Below are positions 1 to 7,652 of a stretch of 64,000 nucleotides of DNA, one piece after another (position 1 is the first letter of the stretch; each line of letters starts with the position of its first letter). This DNA comes from Candidatus Binatia bacterium. Lineage in GTDB: Bacteria; Desulfobacterota; Binatia; Bin18. Where the stretch lies: positions 310,001 through 374,000 of the forward strand of contig JAJDTY010000073.1 in assembly GCA_022826945.1 (NCBI GenBank), given 5' to 3'. The notes beneath the pieces were generated by a model. It was not told the DNA's origin and ran no database searches. It worked only from the letters and a program-made list of their open reading frames with translations. The position numbers and the translations under genes are program-made.

Positions 1-197
1 CCGGGCTTGGCCAGTGCAGCTTGAATATCGATATTCGTAATTTTGGCGTGGGCGTACGGACTGCGAACAAAGGCGACCGCCAGCATGTCGGGGAATATGA
101 GGTCATCAACATATTGGGTTTTTCCCAGTAAAACGCGCGGGTCTTCGACCCGGCGCACCTGCGCCCCCAGCATTTTTCCGGTTCCCTCACGACTCAT
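1..197 (-). CDS. Molybdopterin-binding subunit of a xanthine dehydrogenase/CoxL-family hydroxylase (N-terminal part only)
   Basis: The gene runs off the left edge; only about 65 N-terminal residues are present. They read MSREGTGKMLGAQVRRVEDP and onward, with the RRVEDPRVLLGK and FVRSPYAHAKI segments typical of the start of CoxL/XdhB large subunits. The segment is closely similar to the start of the complete large subunit just upstream in the operon (239-2617), so this is a second tandem paralogue, separated from it by about 40 bases. It would catalyse hydroxylation at a molybdopterin cofactor, using the small and medium subunits encoded upstream. The rest of the gene, with the catalytic Glu, is outside the window, so substrate and integrity cannot be judged. 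Confidence 0.85.
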   Translation of the reverse strand, partial: MSREGTGKMLGAQVRRVEDPRVLLGKTQYVDDLIFPDMLAVAFVRSPYAHAKITNIDIQAALAKP

Positions 198-238
198 GGA
201 TGACCCTCCGGTCAAAGGCACGCTGCTGTCATTCGCTA

Positions 239-2617
239 TCAGGCGGCGGCTTTATGCCGTTCAATCCAACCCAACACCCGTTCCGGAGTGAGGGGAATCG
301 CATCGACCCGTACCTCAAATGGCGCCAGCGCGTCGGCAACCGCATTCGCGATCGCTGCCGGGGGAGCGATCGCCCCACCCTCGCCAACGCCTTTGATACC
401 GTGAGGTGTGTGCGGAGATGGACTTTCAATATGACCGATCTCCACCTGCGGGACATCGAGAGCGGTTGGGATCAGATAATCCATCAACGTCCCCGTCAAA
501 AACTGGCCGTTCTCATCGTACAGAGCGTGTTCGTACAGGGCCGTGCCGATTCCCTGCGCCACGCCGCCCTGAATCTGACCATCAACGACGGTGGGGTTGA
601 TGATCGTGCCGCAGTCTTCCACCACAATATACCGCAGCAGGGTGACCTTGCCGGTATCGCTGTCCACTTCGACCAGAGCGATATGGGTCGCGTTGGCATG
701 TGTGGACGGTGGGGGTTCGTAGTGGGCCGTGGCGTCCAGACCGGGCTCTTCATCTTGCGGGAGACTGCCGGCCTGCACCAGCACGCGGTGAGCAAGCGCC
801 TTGATGGGCATCAGCGGAGTGGCGTCCGCTTTGCGCCGGATCATCCCTTCTGCCAACTCCAGATCGTCATCTGGCACTTCGGTCATACGCGAGGCGATGC
901 GCAACATCTTGTCGCGCAATTTTTGGGACGCCTTGGAGATCGCGCCCCCTCCGGTGACGGCACTCCGACTGCCCCAGGTGCCCATGCCATAGGGAACGGC
1001 GTTCGTATCACCCTCGATGATTTTGACATCAGCAAGCGGAACGCCGAGTTCGTCAGCCGCCACCTGAGCTAAGGTTGTTTCGTGACTCTGGCCGTGGGAG
1101 TGGGTCCCAACCAGCACAGTGACCTTACCCGCGACATCCATGCGCACGGTTGCCGATTCATAGCCGCCCAGATTCAGTCCCATCGAGGCAAAGGCCGCCG
1201 AGCTCGGTGCCGTGCCTTCCAGATAACAGCCGATACCGATCCCCAGGTAGCGGCCCTGGGTGCGGGCCCGATGCTGTTCGGCTCTGCACTCCTGGTAGCC
1301 CAGAATGTCCAGCGCCTTCTGGAGGGATTCACGGTGGCTCCCGCTCTCGACTTCCGCTCCGATAATGGTGGTATACGGATGCTCTTCTTTTCGGATCATA
1401 TTCCGCAGCCGAATCTCGGCCGGGTCAAGCTTCAGTTTTTGGGCAGCCAAATCCATGAGCCGCTCCATGGTCAGCACTCCAATCGGCAGCCCCACCCCGC
1501 GATACACCCCAATAGTGGTTTTATTGGTGGCAACCGACACGGCTTCGAAACTGAAGGTCGGGGTCTTATACGGCCCAGGCATGCTGGAGGCGGCGTGACC
1601 GGCTTCAAACGCAGACCCCCAGGGGTATTCGGAATACGCACCCACATCGCCGACAAACCGGCCCCTGATGCCGAGGATGGTTCCGTCCTGCCGAATGGCA
1701 AGTTCGGCCTGGACGGCTTGCTGTTTGGCGTGGAGCGAGGCGGACAGATTTTCGCGGCGGTCTTCAATCCATTTGACCGGGCGACCAAGACGGCGCGCGA
1801 GGTGGGCGGACACGGCCTCCTCGGGAAAGAGGTGGCCCTTTTGCCCGAACCCACCACCAACATCCGGGGCGACCACGCGGATATGATGTTCAGGGAAATC
1901 CAGGACCAGGGCAATATGTGAGCGGAGCACATGCGGCACCTGCGTGGACGACCACACAGTCAGCGTGTCTGTCGCAGGCTCGAAAGACGCCACACAGCCC
2001 CGCGTCTCCATGGGCAGGGCCATATGGCGGCCGGTGGTGAGGCGCTCTGAAACAACGCAGTCAGCCTCCTGAAACGCTTTAGCCACGTCCCCAATCTCGG
2101 CCTGGAGTGTTTGCATAACGTTATCGCCCCACTCCTCGTGCACGAGCGGGGCGTCCGCGGCGAGGGCCTGTTCGACATCGGACACTGGCGTAAGCGGCTC
2201 GTACTCCACGTCGATCAAACCGGCGGCGTCTTCTGCCGCATAGCGGTCGGCAGCTACCACAACTGCCACGGCCTCACCCACAAAACGCACTTTGTCCTGG
2301 GCCAGGACGGGCCAATCGCAGGGTTTATGCGTGGGGGCTTTAGCTGGCTCATATTCGACTCGGAGCGGCTTAATCGCCTCGGCAATATCGGCTCCGGTTA
2401 ACACAAGCTGGACGCCGGGTTGATTCCGGGCCGCGTCCGCATCAATAGACACAATCCGCGCATGCGCGTACGGGCTGCGGACAAAGGCGAGAGCAAGCGA
2501 GTTGGGCAGGTCGAGATCGTCCACATACTGCGATTTGCCCAACAAGACACGGGGGTCTTCGACCCGGCGTACCTGCGCGCCGACCATTTTTCCGGTTCCA
2601 CCTTGGGAGGATGCCAT
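239..2617 (-). CDS. Molybdenum hydroxylase large subunit, CoxL/XdhB family
   Basis: The product is 792 residues, normal for the molybdopterin subunit of xanthine dehydrogenase/carbon monoxide dehydrogenase-type enzymes. The ATG at 2617 (MASSQGGTGKMVG) is chosen because the frame upstream overlaps the 2Fe-2S gene and reads as unrelated sequence. Visible family motifs are RRVEDPRVLLGK near the N-terminus, DVGGGFGQKGHLFPEEA in the middle and GVGEGGAIAPPAAIANAV near the C-terminus, whose Glu is the usual catalytic base. The loop that in true form I CO dehydrogenases reads AYxCSFR is VYRGVGLPIG here (around residue 380), so CO oxidation by that mechanism is unlikely and the substrate is unknown (perhaps an aromatic, N-heterocyclic or aldehyde compound). 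Start and preceding stop are 11 bases apart, consistent with one operon. Confidence 0.93.
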   Translation of the reverse strand: MASSQGGTGKMVGAQVRRVEDPRVLLGKSQYVDDLDLPNSLALAFVRSPYAHARIVSIDADAARNQPGVQLVLTGADIAEAIKPLRVEYEPAKAPTHKPCDWPVLAQDKVRFVGEAVAVVVAADRYAAEDAAGLIDVEYEPLTPVSDVEQALAADAPLVHEEWGDNVMQTLQAEIGDVAKAFQEADCVVSERLTTGRHMALPMETRGCVASFEPATDTLTVWSSTQVPHVLRSHIALVLDFPEHHIRVVAPDVGGGFGQKGHLFPEEAVSAHLARRLGRPVKWIEDRRENLSASLHAKQQAVQAELAIRQDGTILGIRGRFVGDVGAYSEYPWGSAFEAGHAASSMPGPYKTPTFSFEAVSVATNKTTIGVYRGVGLPIGVLTMERLMDLAAQKLKLDPAEIRLRNMIRKEEHPYTTIIGAEVESGSHRESLQKALDILGYQECRAEQHRARTQGRYLGIGIGCYLEGTAPSSAAFASMGLNLGGYESATVRMDVAGKVTVLVGTHSHGQSHETTLAQVAADELGVPLADVKIIEGDTNAVPYGMGTWGSRSAVTGGGAISKASQKLRDKMLRIASRMTEVPDDDLELAEGMIRRKADATPLMPIKALAHRVLVQAGSLPQDEEPGLDATAHYEPPPSTHANATHIALVEVDSDTGKVTLLRYIVVEDCGTIINPTVVDGQIQGGVAQGIGTALYEHALYDENGQFLTGTLMDYLIPTALDVPQVEIGHIESPSPHTPHGIKGVGEGGAIAPPAAIANAVADALAPFEVRVDAIPLTPERVLGWIERHKAAA

Positions 2618-2628
2618 ATGCCGGTGTC

Positions 2629-3120
2629 CTAGGATTGGGATTGTTCTGCAACCGCCTGAACGGCTTTGATGATATTCGCATAGCCGGTACAGCGGCACAG
2701 ATTGCCGGACAGTCCGTGCCGGATTTCTTCTTCGCTCGGCTGCGGATTCTTGTTGAGAAGATCCACCGCGCTCATGAGAAACCCGGATGTGCAGAAACCG
2801 CATTGGAGCGCATGGTTATCCCAAAAGGCTTGCTGCAGCGGATGCATCTCATCACCATCGGCAAGCCCCTCAAGCGTTTGGACTTCCGCCCCATCGGCCT
2901 GAACGGCAAAGAGTAAACACGACCGCACACTTTCGCCGTCCATAATGATAGTGCACGCGCCGCACACCCCGTGTTCGCAGCCGAGATGGGTAGCGGTCAG
3001 ACCCAGGTCATGGCGAATGAAGTCGGCCAGGAGCCGGCGTACCGGCACTTCACGTTCGTACTCGTGGCCGTTGACGCGGACGCGAATGGTCTGGCGTTCG
3101 GTGAATTGTGTTGCTGCCAT
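2629..3120 (-). CDS. 2Fe-2S small subunit of molybdenum hydroxylase (CoxS type)
   Basis: The product is 163 residues. It has the plant-type ferredoxin cluster motif CEHGVCGACT with a fourth Cys in VRSCLLFAV, followed by the second, all-helical cluster domain with CGFC and CRCTGY. This subunit passes electrons from the molybdopterin site to FAD in the medium subunit. It sits between the FAD subunit gene (14 bases upstream) and the large subunit (11 bases downstream), the usual M-S-L order. All eight cluster cysteines are present, so the enzyme looks functional. Confidence 0.95.
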   Translation of the reverse strand: MAATQFTERQTIRVRVNGHEYEREVPVRRLLADFIRHDLGLTATHLGCEHGVCGACTIIMDGESVRSCLLFAVQADGAEVQTLEGLADGDEMHPLQQAFWDNHALQCGFCTSGFLMSAVDLLNKNPQPSEEEIRHGLSGNLCRCTGYANIIKAVQAVAEQSQS

Positions 3121-3134
3121 ATCCCTTCCCCCTA

Positions 3135-3995
3135 TTACGCGGACCAGGCTTCTTTGAGTGCGCGTTGTGTCAGCACCTTGACCATTCTGCGTCGATAGTC
3201 GGCCGAACCGTGGACGTCCCCTGACGGATCGACCGCAGCGGCAGCTTTTTCCGCAGCAGCGGTCAGGACCGCAGCGTCTCCCTGACTACCGACGACAATG
3301 GGTTCCACGTCGGCAACGTGGAGGGGCGTGGAATGCGCTCCCCCAACAGCCAGTGAGGCTGCTGAGCACGTGCCGCTGTCGTCCAGCGTCAACTGGCATG
3401 CAATGGCGACGATGGCAAAATCGCCCGGTCGGCGGCACAGCTCCTGGAATCCCCAGACCGCGCCCGCAGGAGCGACCGGGAAACGGATTTCACTCAAAAT
3501 TTCAGTCGGCTCAATCGCAGTCATGAGTGGAGCAAGAAAAAATTCGCGCGCCGCAACCGTCCGGGAGTTGTCCTGAGAACGCAGCACGAGCTGGGCGTCT
3601 AGGGCCACGGCGACTAAGGGCCATTCCGCGGCAGGGTCGGCATGGACTAGGCTGCCCCCAATGGTTCCCCGGTTCCGTATCGCCAAGTGGCCGACCTCGG
3701 CCGCAGCCCGGCTTAGCAGAGGTTGGGCGGCCTGAGCCTCATCGGACACTTCGATCTGTCTATGCCGCGTCATTGCGCCAATACACAGGGCGTCATTGTC
3801 CCGCTTGATATAGGCGAGATCATCCAAGCCGTTCAGATCGACAATCGACTCAACCGAGGCCATGCGCAGGTTAAGCAAGGGCACGAAACTCTGCCCGCCA
3901 GCTAGGACTTTAGCCTCATCACCACCCGCCTGCAGCAAAGCCAAGGCTTCGTCAACAGAGCCGGGACGCGCATATTTGAATGGTGCTGGTTTCAT
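3135..3995 (-). CDS. FAD-binding subunit of molybdenum hydroxylase (CoxM type)
   Basis: The product is 286 residues, normal for CoxM/XdhA-type FAD subunits. The N-terminal MKPAPFKYARPGSVDEALAL and LAGGQSFVPLLNLRMA (FAD pyrophosphate loop) are typical, as is the second FAD motif around RNRGTIGGSLVHADPAAEWP. It transfers electrons from the 2Fe-2S subunit to the external acceptor. It is the first gene of the minus-strand operon, divergent from the DUF917/hydantoinase operon; the 136-base gap between them should hold both promoters. Confidence 0.94.
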   Translation of the reverse strand: MKPAPFKYARPGSVDEALALLQAGGDEAKVLAGGQSFVPLLNLRMASVESIVDLNGLDDLAYIKRDNDALCIGAMTRHRQIEVSDEAQAAQPLLSRAAAEVGHLAIRNRGTIGGSLVHADPAAEWPLVAVALDAQLVLRSQDNSRTVAAREFFLAPLMTAIEPTEILSEIRFPVAPAGAVWGFQELCRRPGDFAIVAIACQLTLDDSGTCSAASLAVGGAHSTPLHVADVEPIVVGSQGDAAVLTAAAEKAAAAVDPSGDVHGSADYRRRMVKVLTQRALKEAWSA

Positions 3996-4057
3996 ATCCT
4001 CCAGCTAGCAGGTTTCAGATTTCAGGGCAAACAAAAAGAGAGTGAGATGGGTTTTGG

Positions 4058-4086
4058 TTGACATCCGGAGCACCCGACCGTAGGAC
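4058..4086 (+). promoter_or_regulatory. Candidate sigma70-type promoter for the DUF917 operon
   Basis: TTGACA (4058-4063) and TAGGAC (4081-4086) are separated by exactly 17 bases and lie 46 bases before the DUF917 start. The -35 box is perfect and the -10 box is mediocre. The site lies in the divergent gap between the CoxM-type gene and the DUF917 gene. Confidence 0.4.
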
Positions 4087-4131
4087 GGGACACATGATAT
4101 ATGATCGCCGGGACCGAGAGATTCTTGTACT

Positions 4132-5196
4132 ATGATGCAGCTTGACGTGCGGGCCATTCAGGACATCGCCCTAGGAGCCGCCGTTCTTGGAACCGGAGGT
4201 GGCGGCGACCCGACGCTGGGCCGGCTCATGGCACAACAGGCCGTTACCCAACACGGCCCGATTTCGCTGCTTTCGCTTGATGAACTCGCAGATGAGGGGT
4301 GGGTTATTCCCACCGCAATGATGGGCGCGCCTACGGTTTTGGTTGAGAAAATTCCGAGCGGGAACGAGGTGATCGAGGCGTTCCAGATGATCGAGCGTCA
4401 CCTGCAATGTCAGGCGACCGCTACCATGTCAATCGAGGCAGGTGGTGTCAACTCCATGATACCGCTTGTTGTTGCCGCCACCCTGCGTATTCCAGTGCTC
4501 GACGCGGACGGAATGGGCCGCGCATTTCCTGAGCTTCAGATGGTCACCCCGACCCTACACGGAGTAGCGGCGACACCGATGGTCGTCGCGGATGAAAAAG
4601 GCAATCAGGTGTTGCTGCAAACGCCGGACAATCGTTGGACTGAACGTTTGGCCCGAACGGCGACCATAGCGATGGGCTGTTCTGCTTGTATTGCGCTGTA
4701 TGCCATGCAAGGCCGCGTTGCGAAACGCGCCCTGATTCCGGGGACTCTTAGTCTCGCCGCTCAGATCGGTCAAACGCTCCGTACCAGTCAACAAACCAAT
4801 CCTATTCAAGCGCTGACCAGCCTGCTGGCCGGCCGCCAACTGTGTCAGGGAAAAATCACGGATGTTCAGCGCCGAACCGAAGGCGGGTTTGCTCGGGGCG
4901 AGGTCGAGATCACGGGAGCCGGCCCCGACGCTGGACAAACGTTTCGGCTGTCGTTCCAAAATGAAAATCTCGTTTTCTGGCGCGGCGACCGGCCTGAGGT
5001 CACGGTACCCGACCTGTTGAGCGTGGTTGACGAACAGACGGGGCTACCAATTACCACTGAGGCGCTCAGGTATGGCTTGCGCATCGCGGTGTTAGCCTTT
5101 CCGTGCCACGCCCAGTGGCGCACCCCCGAGGGGATTGCGCTGGTGGGGCCACGGTATTTTGGCTACGACATAGACTATGTCCCCCTCCACAGCTGA
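4132..5196 (+). CDS. DUF917 family protein (S-methylthiohydantoin desulfurase/hydantoinase-associated)
   Basis: The product is 354 residues with the DUF917 opening: an 'AVLGTGGGGDP' glycine-rich motif near residues 18-28, then a conserved GGVNSMIPLVVAA region and DADGMGRAFPELQM. DUF917 proteins are regularly encoded next to short HyuA-like proteins; some are described as S-methyl-thiohydantoin desulfurases. The stop overlaps the start of the next gene by 20 bases, indicating translational coupling. Two ATGs lie at the start (4132 and 4135). Substrate cannot be assigned from sequence; the neighbouring full hydantoinase pair and molybdenum hydroxylase suggest catabolism of a cyclic amide or heterocycle. 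Confidence 0.85.
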   Translation: MMQLDVRAIQDIALGAAVLGTGGGGDPTLGRLMAQQAVTQHGPISLLSLDELADEGWVIPTAMMGAPTVLVEKIPSGNEVIEAFQMIERHLQCQATATMSIEAGGVNSMIPLVVAATLRIPVLDADGMGRAFPELQMVTPTLHGVAATPMVVADEKGNQVLLQTPDNRWTERLARTATIAMGCSACIALYAMQGRVAKRALIPGTLSLAAQIGQTLRTSQQTNPIQALTSLLAGRQLCQGKITDVQRRTEGGFARGEVEITGAGPDAGQTFRLSFQNENLVFWRGDRPEVTVPDLLSVVDEQTGLPITTEALRYGLRIAVLAFPCHAQWRTPEGIALVGPRYFGYDIDYVPLHS

Positions 5197-6793
5197 ACCC
5201 ACAGATCAGGCTGAGCAGGCCCGCCGCCGAGACCGCTCGTTTCGGCTCGGCATCGATGTTGGCGGCACACACACCGATGCCGTGATTCTCGATGCCACGG
5301 ACCAGATTATTGCGAGTACCAAGGCACCAACCACTTCGGATATCACCACCGGGATTGTCCAGGCCCTGCAAGACGTCCTCACTGTCTCTCAGCTCCCTCC
5401 AGACACAATCACCTATGCTATGCTCGGTACCACGCACTGCACGAATGCCGTGGTCACTCGCCGGGAGCTCAATTCGGTCGGGGTTATCCGCCTTGGGGCT
5501 CCCGCGACCCGCGCGGTCGAGCCGCTCCTGACCTGGCCTGCCGATCTCAAGCGTGTTGTCGGCGTTCAACATGCCATTCTTCACGGCGGACATGAGTATA
5601 ACGGCGAACCCTTGTCAGAACTGGACGATCAGGAAGTGCGACAGACTGTCCGCACATTCAAAGGACACGTTCACGCTATTGCCGTCACCGGAGTATTTTC
5701 TTCGGTCAATGCGGCCCATGAGTTGCGTGTCCGTGAGATCGTACGGGATGAACTGGGCGCTGATATGCCCGTCAGTCTGTCAAGTGAAATCGGTAGTATC
5801 AGCCTGCTGGAGCGCGAGAATGCGACCGTCCTGAATGCAGCCTTAATGCGTGTGGCGCAGCGGGCGATGAAGGGCTTCGAACGGGCCGTTCGTCAGCTCA
5901 ACATCCCGGCGACCCTTTTTTTGGGACAAAATGACGGGAGCCTGATGTCTCTGGACTATGCCGTACAGTATCCCATTTTCACGATTGCCTCAGGTCCGGC
6001 CAATAGTATCCGTGGAGCATCTGCGTTAAGCCAGCTTCGCGACGCCATTATCGTGGACATTGGTGGGACTACGACTGATATCGGGGTGCTGTACAAAGGC
6101 TTTCCACGCGAGTCACAATTAGCTGTCGAGATTGGCGGGGTGGCCACTAATTTCCGCATGCCGGATCTGATTTCGATCGGTTTGGGTGGCGGAAGTCGGG
6201 TTCACCCGGAAGAAGCAATTTGCGTTGGACCGGACAGCGTTGGCTATCGGCTTCAAGCGGAAGCCAGGGTGTTTGGCGGCTCGCAGCTTACCGCGACAGA
6301 CTTGGCCGTCGCAGCCGGACGGATACAACTCGGCAATCCCGACCAGGTCCAAGCACTCTCCAAAACGACGCTCGATCAGGGTCTAAGTTATATTCGGCAC
6401 ACCCTTGAAGATTATATCGATCGCGTCAAACTATCGGCCGACCCGGTTCCGGTCGTTGCGGTTGGCGGTGGTAACATTTTGTTTCCCGACACGCTCCGAG
6501 GTGTATCTGAGATTATCCGGCCGGAACAGGCTGGAGTTGCCAACGCCATTGGCGTGGCGATTGCGCAAGTCAGCGGGACAGTGGACAGCGTGTTTTCTCT
6601 GGAAGAGCTGAGCCGGACCGAAGCCCTGGACCAAGCGACAGCCCTGGCCCGTGAGCGCGCTATCGCAGCCGGTGCCGAACCAGATGGAGTTGAGGTACTC
6701 GACCTCGAAGAAGTCCCCCTCGCCTATTTACCGGGCAATGCGGTGCGGATCAAAGTCAAAGCGGTGGGGAGTCTGAGAATGGTACCAGATTGA
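5177..6793 (+). CDS. Short hydantoinase A/oxoprolinase-family protein
   Basis: The product is 538 residues. The N-terminal actin-like ATPase motif GIDVGGTHTDAVILDA (about residues 29-44) marks the hydantoinase/oxoprolinase N-terminal domain. A second nucleotide-binding motif, VDIGGTTTDIGVLYKG, lies near residue 293, and SIGLGGGSRVHPE follows. It is shorter than ordinary HyuA (about 680 residues) and lacks the C-terminal extension, as is usual for the partner of DUF917 proteins. The start at 5177 overlaps the DUF917 stop by 20 bases. It is expected to couple ATP use to opening or activation of a cyclic amide, probably acting with DUF917. Confidence 0.87.
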   Translation: MSPSTAEPTDQAEQARRRDRSFRLGIDVGGTHTDAVILDATDQIIASTKAPTTSDITTGIVQALQDVLTVSQLPPDTITYAMLGTTHCTNAVVTRRELNSVGVIRLGAPATRAVEPLLTWPADLKRVVGVQHAILHGGHEYNGEPLSELDDQEVRQTVRTFKGHVHAIAVTGVFSSVNAAHELRVREIVRDELGADMPVSLSSEIGSISLLERENATVLNAALMRVAQRAMKGFERAVRQLNIPATLFLGQNDGSLMSLDYAVQYPIFTIASGPANSIRGASALSQLRDAIIVDIGGTTTDIGVLYKGFPRESQLAVEIGGVATNFRMPDLISIGLGGGSRVHPEEAICVGPDSVGYRLQAEARVFGGSQLTATDLAVAAGRIQLGNPDQVQALSKTTLDQGLSYIRHTLEDYIDRVKLSADPVPVVAVGGGNILFPDTLRGVSEIIRPEQAGVANAIGVAIAQVSGTVDSVFSLEELSRTEALDQATALARERAIAAGAEPDGVEVLDLEEVPLAYLPGNAVRIKVKAVGSLRMVPD

Positions 6794-6805
6794 GAAAGAG
6801 CAACA

Positions 6806-7390
6806 ATGAAAACATGTACCATGATCCTGAAATCACCCGTTCTCCTTGTCTCCGTCGTCACCTTATGCGTGCTTTTCCCGGCTTCTGTCTATCCCATAGG
6901 GATTGGTACTGGAGTTGGAGGGCTGGGAACGGGGAGACCGGGCGCAGATGACGAGAACTCGCGCTTCCCCATAAAGGTCAGGCTGGAAGGATTCCTCCAG
7001 TACATGCCGGCAGTCAGCCAGCGACCTGAACTCGATGTCGTCACCTTGGGTATTGCACGCTATGGCGAGCAGTATCCGTTTGTCGTCGTCGCAATTGAAG
7101 CCGTGGACTTGCCACGGCTCACTCCTCGCCGTTTGCTCGGCATTGTGAAAAAGTGGCAACTCAATTTCGATATCGTCGGTCCTGAAGACCTGCTGTCAGA
7201 AGTAGCCCAGGCTCTCCCCGGAACCCCGTTAACCATTGTGGGCTTTTTAACTCCCCGCAAGCGAATATTTCAGCTCTGGAGCGTCGAGGGATTTGGGTTT
7301 GATATGCCTGACAGAGAGAGGCAAGCCGAGCTACTGCTTAAGAAGGAACCTGAGTCTCTACCTGCCGAAGGCAGTACAGAAGATGACTAG
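6806..7390 (+). CDS. Secreted protein of unknown function
   Basis: The product is 194 residues. It begins with a clear signal peptide: a short basic start, a hydrophobic LLVSVVTLCVLF core and a likely cleavage after the ASVYP region near residue 30. The mature part opens with a Gly-rich stretch (GIGTGVGGLGTG), then a mixed alpha/beta domain of about 150 residues with no cysteines in that part. I do not recognise a family. It starts 12 bases after the short HyuA-like gene on the same strand, so it may be cotranscribed, but no function follows from that. Confidence 0.75.
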   Translation: MKTCTMILKSPVLLVSVVTLCVLFPASVYPIGIGTGVGGLGTGRPGADDENSRFPIKVRLEGFLQYMPAVSQRPELDVVTLGIARYGEQYPFVVVAIEAVDLPRLTPRRLLGIVKKWQLNFDIVGPEDLLSEVAQALPGTPLTIVGFLTPRKRIFQLWSVEGFGFDMPDRERQAELLLKKEPESLPAEGSTEDD

Positions 7391-7652
7391 AATGACCATG
7401 GCAACCTTCTCTCGTTCGGCCTAGGTACTCCGTTGGAAATGTCCATTTTAGGCAAATGGATAGTGTAAAACCCCCGGAATTATAGATTTTGACTATAGTC
7501 AGTTATATTCTGTTTTTGAAATGTGCCCACCAACGAACTCTCTAGGCTGCTTCCCAAAAGCTTTTCTTAGCGCCGGATTCATCGTATAGCTAGGGCGAGC
7601 GGTAGGCCTCAGCAATAGACTCCGCGCTTAGGATGAATGGACGGGGATTGTT
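7391..7652. other. Non-coding gap between two hydantoinase gene groups
   Basis: This 262-base stretch has no convincing gene and is AT-richer than its flanks. It contains a 7-bp inverted repeat TCCATTT/AAATGGA with a 5-base loop (7442-7460), possibly a weak terminator for the upstream operon. It also holds the 10-base palindrome GACTATAGTC (7491-7500), which could be an operator for the hyuA gene that follows. No well-spaced -35/-10 pair was found. Confidence 0.4.

Noticed and set aside
200-1921. Long plus-strand frames opposite the molybdopterin subunit
   Set aside because: They are shadows of the 792-residue CoxL-family gene, whose motifs are unmistakable.
239-3995. Aerobic form I carbon monoxide dehydrogenase
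   Set aside because: The active-site loop reads VYRGVGLPIG, not AYxCSFR, so the CO-oxidising Mo-Cu site is not expected.
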